Assembly: GCF_003385955.1 (NCBI RefSeq)
Contig: NZ_QRDW01000004.1
Span: 124,001 to 188,000, forward strand
DNA from: Aestuariispira insulae
GTDB lineage: Bacteria; Pseudomonadota; Alphaproteobacteria; UBA8366; Aestuariispiraceae
Direction of reading: 5' to 3'
Length of the DNA stretch: 64,000 nt
Shown here: positions 1 to 8,875 of the stretch, piece by piece
How the letters are laid out: each line of letters starts with the position of its first letter
Position numbering within the stretch: the stretch's first letter is position 1
Notes under the pieces: generated by a model
What the model was told of the DNA's origin: nothing
Seen by the model: the letters and a program-made list of their open reading frames with translations, nothing else
Databases searched by the model: none
Position numbers and translations under genes: made by a program

Positions 1-303
1 GTGACTGAGGACAGCCTGGCCGTTGATGCGATCAACGAGGTGGGGCCGGGTGGGCATTTCTTTGGCACGGCCCATACACTGGCGCGCTATGAAACCGCTT
101 TTTATGCACCGATGCTATCTGACTGGAACAATTATGAAAACTGGTCAGAATTGGGCGGACTGACTGCAACCGAACGGGCAAACCGGATCTACAAGAAACT
201 ATTGGTGGATTATGAGCGTCCGCTGATGGATCCGGCCATTGAAGAAGAGTTGGATGCCTATGTTGACCGCCGAGTCGCCGAAGGCGGCGCGCCGCTGACG
301 TAA
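1..303 (+). CDS. MttB-family (trimethylamine/quaternary amine) methyltransferase, C-terminal part
   Basis: Only the last 100 codons are present; the reading frame is open to the left edge, so the gene starts outside the window and the GTG at base 1 need not be a start. The visible tail reads like the end of the MttB superfamily: EVGPGGHFFGTAHTL, then a run resembling the family's Y/W-rich segment and a helix ending in ELDAYVDRRV. Members transfer a methyl group from trimethylamine or glycine-betaine-like amines to a corrinoid protein. The position of a possible pyrrolysine lies upstream and cannot be seen. It is followed after 25 bases by a folate-domain flavoprotein, so one-carbon metabolism of methylated amines is the likely setting. 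Confidence 0.75.
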   Translation: MTEDSLAVDAINEVGPGGHFFGTAHTLARYETAFYAPMLSDWNNYENWSELGGLTATERANRIYKKLLVDYERPLMDPAIEEELDAYVDRRVAEGGAPLT

Positions 304-328
304 TAATGAATTCAAGGGAGTGAGGGTA

Positions 329-2764
329 TTGGCCATTCAAGAAAGGGCACAGGCGGTTGTGATCGGTGGCGGGATCGTCGGCTGCAGCATTTTTTATCAC
401 CTGACAAAGCTGGGCTGGAAGGATGTCCTGCTGTTGGAGAGGTCCGAATTGACCTCCGGGTCCACCTGGCATGCGGCGGCGGCCAACCTGATCCTGCATG
501 ATGTGGCCAATATGCTTAAAATCCAGCATTACACCGTCATGCAATACGAAGCTTTGGAAGCGGAAACCGGACAATCCTGCGGTATTCATCCCTGTGGGGG
601 ACTTTATCTCGCCAATACCCCAGAACGCTGGGACCAGATCCAGATCCTGCATAGCCGTGCCCGCTTGATGGGGCTCGAATCCGAGCTGCTAACGCCCGAG
701 CAATGCAAGGAGAAAATGCCGGTCTTAAACATCGACAAGGTTATCGGCGGCATGTTCGAACCCAAGGAAAGCCACGTGGATCCAAATGGGGTACCCCATG
801 CCTATGCCAAGGGCGGCAAAATGAATGGCGGCAAGGTGCATCGCTTCTGTCCGGTGACCGAAACCAATCAATTGCCCGATGGCCGCTGGGAGGTTGTAAC
901 GGATGAGGGTACGGTCATTGCCGATGTTGTGGTCAATGCGGCGGGCCTGTGGGCAAGGGAAGTGGGCAAGCTGGCCGGATTGGATATCCCGCTGATGCCG
1001 ATGGAACACCAATATATGGTGACCGAGAGCATTCCGGCCATTGAGGCATTGGATTTCGAATTGCCAATCCTTCATGACAGCGACATGGAGTTTTATACCC
1101 GTCAGGAAGGGCAGGGATTGCTGTTTGGGGCCTATGAAAAAGAAGGGCATCATGTCTGGGTGGACGGAACACCTCTGGATTTCGGTCATGAGCTGTTCCC
1201 CGACGCGCTTGACCGTATGGAAGAGAATATCATGCAGGGGATGGAACGTATTCCCTGTATGGCGGACGCCGGTGTACGGCGTGTGGTGAATGGCCCGATG
1301 ATCTGGTCGCCTGATGCGTTGCCGCTGATCGGACCGATGCCGGATGTGGAAAACTATTATATCGCCTCTGGGGTGATGGCGGGTTTCAGCCAGTCGGGCG
1401 GTTTGGGCAAGCTTCTGGCGGAATGGATCGTCGAGGGCGCGCCCAGTCTGGATATATTCTTCCTCGATCCGGCCAGGTTTGGTCGCTTTGCCAATCAGAA
1501 TTATGTGTTGGCGCGCACCGAGGAAAACTACTCGACAAGATTCCGGATCATCTTTCCCAATGATGAACGCCCCGCGGGTCGCCCCAACAGGACAAGGCCG
1601 GTTTATGACCGTCAGAAGGCGCGTGGTGCGGTCTTCGGCGCGTTACTTGGCTGGGAATACCCGCTCTGGTTCGCACCAAAAGGCATGGAGCCAAAAGACC
1701 AGAATAGTTTTCGTCGGGCCAACTGGTTCGATGTGGTCGGCGATGAATGCCGGGCGACCCGCGAAACCGTCGGGCTTCTGGATACATCAATTTATGGCCG
1801 CTATATCATTGAAGGCCCCAAGGCAGAGGCATGGCTGGATCGGTTGGTCACCAATAAAGTGCCAAGCAAGACCGGCCGTGTGGCGCTTTGTCCCATGCTC
1901 AACGAAAAAGGCGGCGTGATCGGCGACTTTACCGTGACCCGGTTGACGGCGGAGCGGTTCCTGCTGATCGGGGCCGGGGTCGCGGAATATTTTCACAAAC
2001 GCTGGTTTGACCGCTTCCTACCGGCTGATGGCGTCCGTTATGAAAGCTGGTCCGACAGTCATGCCGGTTTTTCCATCTCCGGCCCGAATGCCAGGGCTTT
2101 GTTGAGGGATTTAACCGGAGAGGATGTTTCCCATGAGGCATTCCCTTTCCTGACATCGCGCGAGATGAATATCGGGCAGGCACGATGCATTGTCATGCGG
2201 GTCTCTTTTACCGGCGAAGCGGGATATGAGGTCTATATGCCGGCCAGCCAGCAGGTGGCTGTCTATGAAACCATCCTGAAAGCAGGAGAAAAGCACGGTC
2301 TGAGAGAGATCGGTATCCGGGCGCTTAATTCCATGCGCCTGGAAAAGGGATATGGCGGCTGGGGCCGGGAATTCATTTTGGAATATAATCCGTTTGATTG
2401 CGGATTGGGTCGGTTTGTTAAATTCGACAAAGGGGATTTCGTTGGCCGGGAGGCTGTCCTGAAATTCCGGGACCCCGACTATGTGCCGGACTACAAACTC
2501 TGTTTTCTGACGGTGGAAGACGGGCCGAACAATGCTGATCCCATCGGCGGCGAACCGTTGATGAAAGGGGATGAATGCATCGGGGTGATTTCATCTGCCG
2601 CCTATGGCTACACGCTTGGTAAAACGGTGGCCCTGGCAATGGTGAAGACGGACAAGGCCATGCCCGGCAGTGATTATTGGATGAAGATTATTGACGAAGA
2701 ACGGCAGGTGACCCTGCACGAAGAACCGCTGTTTGACCCCAAGGGTCTGAAACTGCGCCAATAA
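329..2764 (+). CDS. Dimethylglycine/sarcosine dehydrogenase-like flavoprotein with GcvT folate domain
   Basis: About 811 residues. An N-terminal DAO-type FAD domain carries the dinucleotide motif VVIGGGIVG, followed by SGSTWHAAA, whose His (about residue 48) matches the covalent FAD attachment site of dimethylglycine dehydrogenase. A linker (about 380-460) leads to GCV_T and GCV_T_C domains (about 460 to the end), which in the family pass the methyl-derived formaldehyde to tetrahydrofolate. Expected reaction: oxidative N-demethylation of a methylated glycine or related amine; the substrate is not readable. Start: an AAGGGAG ribosome site at 314-320 sits 8 bases before TTG 329, whereas GTG 320 overlaps that site, so TTG 329 is preferred. 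It lies between an MttB homologue and a second flavoprotein. Confidence 0.85.
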   Translation: MAIQERAQAVVIGGGIVGCSIFYHLTKLGWKDVLLLERSELTSGSTWHAAAANLILHDVANMLKIQHYTVMQYEALEAETGQSCGIHPCGGLYLANTPERWDQIQILHSRARLMGLESELLTPEQCKEKMPVLNIDKVIGGMFEPKESHVDPNGVPHAYAKGGKMNGGKVHRFCPVTETNQLPDGRWEVVTDEGTVIADVVVNAAGLWAREVGKLAGLDIPLMPMEHQYMVTESIPAIEALDFELPILHDSDMEFYTRQEGQGLLFGAYEKEGHHVWVDGTPLDFGHELFPDALDRMEENIMQGMERIPCMADAGVRRVVNGPMIWSPDALPLIGPMPDVENYYIASGVMAGFSQSGGLGKLLAEWIVEGAPSLDIFFLDPARFGRFANQNYVLARTEENYSTRFRIIFPNDERPAGRPNRTRPVYDRQKARGAVFGALLGWEYPLWFAPKGMEPKDQNSFRRANWFDVVGDECRATRETVGLLDTSIYGRYIIEGPKAEAWLDRLVTNKVPSKTGRVALCPMLNEKGGVIGDFTVTRLTAERFLLIGAGVAEYFHKRWFDRFLPADGVRYESWSDSHAGFSISGPNARALLRDLTGEDVSHEAFPFLTSREMNIGQARCIVMRVSFTGEAGYEVYMPASQQVAVYETILKAGEKHGLREIGIRALNSMRLEKGYGGWGREFILEYNPFDCGLGRFVKFDKGDFVGREAVLKFRDPDYVPDYKLCFLTVEDGPNNADPIGGEPLMKGDECIGVISSAAYGYTLGKTVALAMVKTDKAMPGSDYWMKIIDEERQVTLHEEPLFDPKGLKLRQ

Positions 2765-2787
2765 GAGACAGGAAGGATTAGAGAGAC

Positions 2788-4092
2788 ATGTCGAACAGCT
2801 ATGATGCCATCATCATCGGGGCCGGGATCATTGGAGCCAATATCGCCTTTGAAATGGCCAAACGGGGCAAACGCACTTTGAATGTCGACCGCAACCCGGC
2901 TTCTGGCTACGGCTCAACCGCCAATAGCTGCGCCATTATCCGCACCTATTATTCCACTTTTGAAGGCTGTGCCATGGCCTTTGAGGGCACGCGCTATTGG
3001 GAGCAGTGGAATGATTATCTGGGCATCGAGGATGAGCGGGGCAACGCGATCTATCATGAATGCGGCTGCATTCTTTTGCGAACCCCGGAGAATAACCATC
3101 TAAAAGAAATCCTGGCAACGGCCGACCGATTGAAAATTCCGTATGAAGTGTTGGATAACGCGGGGTTGAAACAACGTTTGCCTGTGCTCGACCTGCAGTC
3201 CTTTTCGCCGGCCAAACGGCCAGATGATCCGGAATTCGGCAAATCCAATGGCGAGATGATCGAAGGGGCCGCCTGGTTCCCGCAAGGAGGCTACATCAGC
3301 GATCCGCAACTGGCGACCCATAACCTGCAGCGGGCGGCCGAAAAACACGGCGCGGCATTCCGCTTTAATGCTTCGGTTGCCGAGATCAGGCAGGAAGACG
3401 GCCGTGTGGCCGGGATCACCCTGGACGATGGCACCCGGCTGGATGCACCGGTGGTGGTGAATGTTGCCGGACCGCATTCTTCCGTGATTAACAGGATGGC
3501 GGGTGTCGAGGCAGGCATGAATATCAAGACTCGGGCGCTTCGCCATGAAGTGGCCCATGTGCCGTCGCCTGTTGGTTTCGATTTCGAGAAGGACGGCACA
3601 ATTTTTTCCGACAATGACACCTGTGCCTATCTGCGCCCGGAAGTGGGCAACCATATCCTGGTTGGCAGCGAAGATCCGGATTGTGATGAACGCGAATGGG
3701 TTGATCCGGATGATTTTAACCGCGCCTTGACCGATCAGACACGCACTCTGGCGCTGCGTGCGGCGCAGCGGGTGACAGGTCTGCCGATCGCGGACAGTGT
3801 AAAGGGGGTGGTCGATCTATATGATGTGACCGACGACTGGATACCGATTTATGACAAATCAGATCTGCCCGGTTTCTATCTGGCCATCGGTACCAGCGGC
3901 AATCAATTCAAAAACGCTCCGGTTGCCGCAGTGATGATGGCGGAACTGATTGAAAAATGCGAGGCGGGTCATGATCATGACGCCGATCCGGTCTCAGTCT
4001 ATCTGGAACAAATCGGTGAGACGGTCAGTATGAAATTCTGCTCGCGCCTGCGCGAGGTGAACCGGAATAGCAGTTTCTCGGTATTAGGTTGA
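2788..4092 (+). CDS. FAD-dependent oxidoreductase, DAO / sarcosine oxidase beta-like family
   Basis: 434 residues of a DAO-fold flavoenzyme. The N-terminus has the Rossmann motif IIIGAGIIGANIAFEMAKRG, and near the C-terminus FYLAIGTSGNQFKNAP resembles the FAD-contacting end of sarcosine oxidase beta-type proteins. There is no folate domain, unlike the gene upstream. It starts at ATG 23 bases after the preceding stop, with AGGAAGG upstream, so the two are probably co-transcribed and may act on the same methylated amine or on successive products. The conserved SGYGSTANSCAIIR segment lacks the covalent-His pattern of its neighbour. The precise substrate is unknown; amino acid dehydrogenase is an alternative reading. 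Confidence 0.75.
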   Translation: MSNSYDAIIIGAGIIGANIAFEMAKRGKRTLNVDRNPASGYGSTANSCAIIRTYYSTFEGCAMAFEGTRYWEQWNDYLGIEDERGNAIYHECGCILLRTPENNHLKEILATADRLKIPYEVLDNAGLKQRLPVLDLQSFSPAKRPDDPEFGKSNGEMIEGAAWFPQGGYISDPQLATHNLQRAAEKHGAAFRFNASVAEIRQEDGRVAGITLDDGTRLDAPVVVNVAGPHSSVINRMAGVEAGMNIKTRALRHEVAHVPSPVGFDFEKDGTIFSDNDTCAYLRPEVGNHILVGSEDPDCDEREWVDPDDFNRALTDQTRTLALRAAQRVTGLPIADSVKGVVDLYDVTDDWIPIYDKSDLPGFYLAIGTSGNQFKNAPVAAVMMAELIEKCEAGHDHDADPVSVYLEQIGETVSMKFCSRLREVNRNSSFSVLG

Positions 4093-4109
4093 TAGGGGAC
4101 AGGGGGCGC

Positions 4110-4751
4110 TCAGGCGACCCCGACGCCTTTCAGGATAACCCGGGTCACTGTTTCCTTGGCGCTCTCGAAAGCTTCGTCATCAAGTGGCTTATCATCATTC
4201 AAAATCTCGATCTGGCGGCCGAAATCGGCAAAATGCTGGGTAATGGCCCAGATCATGAACATCAGTGGTCGCGGTTCAATCGGATCCATCTTGCCTTCTG
4301 CGATCCAGCGTCGGATCACAAGCTCGCGCCCTTCCAGCCATTCGCGCACATGGCCGGCAATATAGTCATGGGTGAATTGCGCACCGCTGATAATCTCATT
4401 GGCCCATACCTTGGAACCATGTGGGCGGGCGCGTGACTGATCCATCTTGGCACTGATATAGCCGGACAATGCCGTGGCCGGGTCGGTCTCCTGGTCAAAT
4501 ACCATGGCGGCCTGCAGCCATTGATCACAGATGTCTTCGATCAATCGCTGATAGAGATCATTCTTGGTGGAAAAATAGTAATGAACATTTGCCTTGGGCA
4601 CGCCCGCTCTTTTGGCTATCCTGTCCATGGTCGCGCCCTTGAGGCCGAACTCGGCGAACAATTCCTCGGCCGCTTGGAGGATGATCGCTTCATTTTCCCG
4701 GCGGATTGCCGCCTTGTGCCGGCCATTACCGTTGGCAGTATCAGTCGCCAT
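4110..4751 (-). CDS. TetR-family repressor, RutR (YcdC)-like
   Basis: 213 residues. The N-terminal TetR helix-turn-helix is clear (FAEFGLKGATMDRIAKRAGV, then PKANVHYYFSTKNDLY). The C-terminal half follows the E. coli RutR ligand domain closely, including LMFMIWAITQHFADF, against LIFMIWASTQHYADF as I recall it for RutR. RutR senses uracil/thymine and represses or activates pyrimidine and purine genes. The gene is convergent with the flavoprotein gene and divergent from the MmgE/PrpD gene. A RutR-type palindrome lies 36-51 bases before its ATG, implying autoregulation. Whether its ligand is a pyrimidine or a metabolite of the adjoining methylated-amine genes cannot be decided from sequence. Confidence 0.8.
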   Translation of the reverse strand: MATDTANGNGRHKAAIRRENEAIILQAAEELFAEFGLKGATMDRIAKRAGVPKANVHYYFSTKNDLYQRLIEDICDQWLQAAMVFDQETDPATALSGYISAKMDQSRARPHGSKVWANEIISGAQFTHDYIAGHVREWLEGRELVIRRWIAEGKMDPIEPRPLMFMIWAITQHFADFGRQIEILNDDKPLDDEAFESAKETVTRVILKGVGVA

Positions 4752-4786
4752 ACCTAACTCACCCGTTCAAATTTGACCTTATTATC

Positions 4787-4802
4787 TTGACCAAACGGTC
4801 AG
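4787..4802. promoter_or_regulatory. RutR-type operator before the TetR gene
   Basis: The bases TTGACCAAACGGTCAG match the RutR consensus TTGACCA-NN-TGGTCAA at 12 of the 14 defined positions. The site lies between the repressor gene and the divergently read MmgE/PrpD gene, so it could control both. A perfect copy of the motif occurs at 45454-45469. Confidence 0.6.
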
Positions 4803-4986
4803 ATTATTTCTGCACTGATTCTGGTCAAAAACCAAGGATTAATCGTTAGGCACAGACGCGGCACCATGGTTTTCATCGAATTGTTCCGGTGTCGTTTGCG
4901 GAACAGAGAATGGCAAAACCGGTTCGGACCGGCGGTTCTGCCAATGGTTCAATGTCATCATGACAGTGCAAGAAAGGCCACCGCAA

Positions 4987-6330
4987 ATGTCACAAATTAG
5001 AGGCTTTCTAACATTCTTGTGTGAGACCAGGTTTGAAGACCTGTCCGGAGACGTGATCCAGCAGGCCAAAATATGCCTGCTAGACCTTATCGGCACAGCG
5101 GCCGGTGGCAGCACTCTGCCGGGGCCCCATATCATCCGATCCCATGCGGCACGGTTTTTCGGCGCTGGTGAGCAAGCGTCCAGAATGCTCTTTGATGGAA
5201 GGCCGGTCTCCGCGCCGGGCGCGGCGCTGGCGGGTGGATCAATGATTGACGGGCTTGATTGCCATGATGGTCATGCCTTGACAAAAGGACATGTGGGCTG
5301 CGCAATTTTGCCGGCGATTCTCGCCTATTATGATGCCTTTGGAAGGGATCGAACAGGACAGGATCTTCTGACCGACCTGGTGATTGGTTATGAGATTGGG
5401 ACGCGTATGGGCATCGCCCTGCATGATACGGCATGCGATTATCATACCTCCGGGGCCTGGAATGCCATCACATGTGCAGCACTTGGCGCGCGTATAATGA
5501 ACTTGGACATGGATGCAGCCCGACACGCTTTGGGGATCGCGGAATATCATGGCCCACGCAGCCAGATGATGCGGGTAATAGACCACCCGACCATGTTGAA
5601 AGACGGGTCCGGTTGGGGGGCGATGGCAGGGGTAAGTGCCGCCTATCTTGCCCAGGATGGTTTTAGCGGTGCGCCCGCTCTCTTGGTCGAAGATCGGAAA
5701 TCAGCACCACTTTGGCAAGAACTTGGAGATAATTGGCGCATCCATGAACAGTATTTCAAACTCTATCCGGTTTGCCGTTGGGCGCAGCCAGCCATAGCGG
5801 CGGCACTCTCACTGAAGGCTAGTCATGACGTTGACGGTGATGAGATCGAAGCCGTCACCATCCATACCTTTCATCAAGGATGCCGCTTGTTCCAGGGGCT
5901 GCCAACCGATACGGAACAGGCACAATATGGCATTAGCTTTCCATTGGCGGTCGCGCTGAAATATGGTGCGATCAACGCGGCACATATCTCGGGTGCGGGG
6001 TTAACCGATCCGGATGTGATCCAGCTTTGTGGACGCATCCGGATTGAAGAGAATGGCAAATTCAATGATCGTTTCCCGGCGGAACGTTGGGCCCGGGCGG
6101 AGATCCTCCTGAAGGATGGGCGGATGCTTGAAAGCCCGGATACTAAAGCCGCGGGCGATCCGGATACCCCAATCGCTGATGGTCGTCTGGCGCTGAAATT
6201 TGATGAGTTGGCAAAACCTGTATTGGGGCAGGCTAGAACAAAGAGGCTGATGGAGAGCATCCTGACATTGGATACGCCTGGCTATTTAATCATCCCCTTG
6301 CTGGATGACTTGCTTAATCCTGTGGACTAG
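4987..6330 (+). CDS. MmgE/PrpD family protein
   Basis: About 447 residues of the MmgE/PrpD fold (2-methylcitrate dehydratase, iminodisuccinate epimerase and cis-aconitate decarboxylase relatives). Family-like stretches include QAKICLLDLIGTAAGGS near the N-terminus, MIDGLDCHDGHALTKGHVG, with the histidine-rich active-site region, and LYPVCRWAQPAIAAAL. Start: ATG 4987 has AGAAAGG nine bases upstream and gives a family-like N-terminus; the in-frame ATG 4960 has no visible ribosome site. It is divergent to the RutR-like repressor and its last four bases overlap the stop of the convergent GlxA-type regulator. The substrate is not predictable; a C4-C7 carboxylic acid is typical. Confidence 0.8.
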   Translation: MSQIRGFLTFLCETRFEDLSGDVIQQAKICLLDLIGTAAGGSTLPGPHIIRSHAARFFGAGEQASRMLFDGRPVSAPGAALAGGSMIDGLDCHDGHALTKGHVGCAILPAILAYYDAFGRDRTGQDLLTDLVIGYEIGTRMGIALHDTACDYHTSGAWNAITCAALGARIMNLDMDAARHALGIAEYHGPRSQMMRVIDHPTMLKDGSGWGAMAGVSAAYLAQDGFSGAPALLVEDRKSAPLWQELGDNWRIHEQYFKLYPVCRWAQPAIAAALSLKASHDVDGDEIEAVTIHTFHQGCRLFQGLPTDTEQAQYGISFPLAVALKYGAINAAHISGAGLTDPDVIQLCGRIRIEENGKFNDRFPAERWARAEILLKDGRMLESPDTKAAGDPDTPIADGRLALKFDELAKPVLGQARTKRLMESILTLDTPGYLIIPLLDDLLNPVD

Positions 6331-7289
6331 AGCTTGCGCCGTCGTTCTTCCATGGGGCTTCGGTTGAAATGCTGGCGATAGCATTTGGCAAAATGGGAAT
6401 GGGAGACAAACCCGCTGGCCACGGCCACTTCGACAATGGGCAATCCCGTCTGCACCAGCAGCAGTCTGGCATGTTCCAACCGTAATTCCATGTAAAAGCG
6501 GGCAGGGGGCTGGCCGATATGCTGTTGGAATAAGCGCTCCATCTGTCGTACGGACAGGCCGACCGTTTCCGCAATCTCTGCAGGGCTGATCGGGGTTTCC
6601 AGATTGCTTTCCATCAGATTGATGGCAGTAAGGAGTTTTTCGGACTTGGTGGCCAGCAACAGTTTTCGGGACATGCGCTGTTGGTCGGCCTGATCCCGGA
6701 TCCGGTCATGCTGGAATTGCATGGATATATCGGAAGCCAGCTCGGATCCATGGTCCCTGGCAATGATATGTAGCATCAGATCCATGGCCGAAGTGCCGCC
6801 GGCGCTGGTGTATCGGTTGCGGTCGATCTCGAACATGCTGCCGGTAAGCTCAATATGGGGATAGGTTTCGCGGAAACCGATGGCATCCTCCCAGTGAATT
6901 GTGCAGCGATATCCCTCCAACAGCCCGGCTTTGGCGGCGATATAAGACGCCGAACTGAACGTTCCGATGGGGGTGCCATGCCGATCCAGACGCCGGAGCC
7001 AGGCAAAGACATGCTGATCATCATAGGTTTCATAATCGATCCCGGCGACAATGAAGACCATGTTGAGATCCGGGGCGTTATCGATACTGCAATTGGGGAC
7101 GATTTCAATCCGGTTACTGGCACTGACGGGGGCGCCGTCGGATGTTATCAGGACCCAGTCATAAAGCTCTTTGCCGGACAGGCGGTTGGCAGCTCGCAGC
7201 GGTTCAATGGCGGAGGCGAATGCCATCATCGAACATTTAGGGGTCATTAGAAAACCGATACGTGCGGTTTGGTCTATTTGCGAGGTCAT
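6327..7289 (-). CDS. GlxA/GbdR-type AraC-family transcriptional regulator
   Basis: 320 residues. The first ~190 form a DJ-1/PfpI-like amidotransferase-fold sensor (GFLMTPKCSMMAFASAIEPL, and a GTFSSASYIAAKAGLL nucleophile-elbow region where the catalytic Cys is replaced by Ser). The last ~100 form an AraC DNA-binding domain with two helix-turn-helix units (PAEIAETVGLSVRQMERLFQ and VEVAVASGFVSHSHFAKCYR). This architecture is that of GbdR, CdhR and related activators of glycine betaine, dimethylglycine and carnitine catabolism, which suits the flavoprotein genes next door. It is transcribed toward the MmgE/PrpD gene. Target sites were not identified. Confidence 0.85.
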   Translation of the reverse strand: MTSQIDQTARIGFLMTPKCSMMAFASAIEPLRAANRLSGKELYDWVLITSDGAPVSASNRIEIVPNCSIDNAPDLNMVFIVAGIDYETYDDQHVFAWLRRLDRHGTPIGTFSSASYIAAKAGLLEGYRCTIHWEDAIGFRETYPHIELTGSMFEIDRNRYTSAGGTSAMDLMLHIIARDHGSELASDISMQFQHDRIRDQADQQRMSRKLLLATKSEKLLTAINLMESNLETPISPAEIAETVGLSVRQMERLFQQHIGQPPARFYMELRLEHARLLLVQTGLPIVEVAVASGFVSHSHFAKCYRQHFNRSPMEERRRKL

Positions 7290-7410
7290 CCTGGGGCCTG
7301 TTTCCCGAACCGTTCAGGGCCGATATGTCGCTATCGAGCCAATCTCAGAGGATACTATTCACTAAATAAATGAATTTACTAGAATAATATTGTTTCCCCT
7401 TGGCGTTCAC

Positions 7411-7443
7411 GAAACAAAAAGGGGCGTCGTTAGACGCCCCTTT
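7411..7443 (-). terminator. Rho-independent terminator of the cta operon
   Basis: An 11-base-pair stem (AAAGGGGCGTC / GACGCCCCTTT) with a GTTA loop lies 26 bases beyond the ctaE stop. Read leftward, the stem is followed by TTTTTG, as expected for a terminator on the minus strand. Confidence 0.85.
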
Positions 7444-7468
7444 CAGATTAGTCAATTATGTCTGTTGG

Positions 7469-8266
7469 TTACTGGTAAACCACATAGACGAAAATAAACA
7501 GGAAGACCCAAACCACGTCGACGAAATGCCAGTACCATTCCGCTGCTTCCAATCCAACATGACCTTCTTCGGTGAAGTGGCCATCCTTGGCCCGGAAGAA
7601 ACAGACCAGCAGGAAAACTGCACCGACAAAGACATGGAAACCATGAAATCCGGTGGCGAGGAAGAAGGTTGAAGGATAGATGGTATCTTCATCGAAGAAA
7701 TCCTCGCCCAGGGCAAAGGCCGCTTCGCTATATTCATAGGCCTGCAAGCCGATGAAGATGAAGCCGAGCAGGGCAGCAAGCCCGATCCCGGTCATCAGCT
7801 GGCCTTTGTTGCCGTTTTTAATGCCTTTGGCACCCCACATCAGGACGACACCGGAGGTGATCAGGATGACGGTGTTGATCAGCGGCAGGCCCCAAGGATT
7901 GAAAGTCTCAATATTCTCCGGCGGCCAGACCTCTGTAACCGGGTTGAGCCCGCCCTGCCAGAAGAAGGCCCAAAAAAAGGCCACGAAGAACATCACTTCC
8001 GAAACAATGAACAGAGCAACACCCAACCGCAATCCCACCCGGACACGTGTGGAATGGGCGTTTTCCTTGTAGGCTTCCATGATGACGTCACGCCACCACA
8101 CAAACATGGTGAAAATGACGCCTGCCAGACCGGCCAGCAGAAGCCATGGTGTTTCATTATGCATGAAATACACGAGGCCGATTGCTGCCACTAAAGCCGA
8201 AATGGAACCGACGAAAGGCCAGGGACTGGGCCGTACAAGATGAAATTCATCCATCGCTTTTGACAT
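7469..8266 (-). CDS. ctaE: Cytochrome c oxidase subunit III
   Basis: 265 residues with the seven hydrophobic segments of aa3-type oxidase subunit III. Family hallmarks are YHLV-like HLVRPSPWPFVGS at the N-terminus, WWRDVIMEA, SEVMFFVAFFWAFF and, near the end, EWYWHFVDVVWVFLFIFVYV. It is an inner-membrane subunit of the terminal oxidase. The ATG at 8266 is preceded by GGGAGAA and gives the conserved MSKAMDEFHLV beginning; a longer frame to 8326 would run through the end of ctaG. It is the last gene of the cta operon, one base after the ctaG stop, and is followed by the terminator. Confidence 0.95.
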   Translation of the reverse strand: MSKAMDEFHLVRPSPWPFVGSISALVAAIGLVYFMHNETPWLLLAGLAGVIFTMFVWWRDVIMEAYKENAHSTRVRVGLRLGVALFIVSEVMFFVAFFWAFFWQGGLNPVTEVWPPENIETFNPWGLPLINTVILITSGVVLMWGAKGIKNGNKGQLMTGIGLAALLGFIFIGLQAYEYSEAAFALGEDFFDEDTIYPSTFFLATGFHGFHVFVGAVFLLVCFFRAKDGHFTEEGHVGLEAAEWYWHFVDVVWVFLFIFVYVVYQ

Positions 8267-8267
8267 A

Positions 8268-8870
8268 TCAATTCTCCCGAATTGCTTGTTCCACCGATTC
8301 TTCCTCAGGGGCTGCGGCAAGGTCATTGCCGTTGCTATCCTCTTTGGCCGGGAAGAAGGTATAGGAAAGGGTGATGGTCCTGACTTCCCGGGTCGTCGGG
8401 TCAGTCAGGATCGCGGGGTCGACATAAAATGTGACAGGCAGGTCTGCGCTTTCTTCCAGCGCCAGGCTCTGGTCACTGAAACAAAAACAGTCAACTTTGA
8501 CGAAATAGGGGGCTGCTTTCAGCGGTGTGACGTTGAAGGTTGCAACGCCCCTGGTCGTTGAATCGTCCAGATTGCGGGCCTTGTAGAATGTCAGGCCTTC
8601 TTCACCGATGGGGATCTGGATCGCTTTTTGATCCGGTTTGAATTCCCATTTCAAGCCTTTGGTGATGTCGGCATTGAACCGAATGGTCATCATGGTGCCG
8701 TCACCGCCCGGGGCCTGTGCCTGTTGGTCCACATTGGGAGTGCCGCCAAAACCGGTAACCTGACAAAAGAGCTGGTAGAGCGGCACGGAAAGATAGGCCA
8801 TGCCGACCATACCGCAGGCAATGCCTGCCAACACCAATGCCAAATTTCGGTTTTTGCGTTTCACATCCAT
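8268..8870 (-). CDS. ctaG: Cytochrome c oxidase assembly protein CtaG/Cox11
   Basis: 200 residues. One N-terminal membrane anchor (LALVLAGIACGMVGMAYLSVPLYQLFCQVTG, read in two parts) precedes a periplasmic beta domain with the copper-binding pair in CFCFSDQSL, the Cox11 signature. Cox11 delivers copper to the CuB site of subunit I. ATG 8870 has AGGA upstream at a suitable distance; a TTG three codons earlier is too close to that site. It is sandwiched between a 29-codon ORF and ctaE. Confidence 0.93.
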   Translation of the reverse strand: MDVKRKNRNLALVLAGIACGMVGMAYLSVPLYQLFCQVTGFGGTPNVDQQAQAPGGDGTMMTIRFNADITKGLKWEFKPDQKAIQIPIGEEGLTFYKARNLDDSTTRGVATFNVTPLKAAPYFVKVDCFCFSDQSLALEESADLPVTFYVDPAILTDPTTREVRTITLSYTFFPAKEDSNGNDLAAAPEEESVEQAIREN

Positions 8871-8875
8871 CTGTT

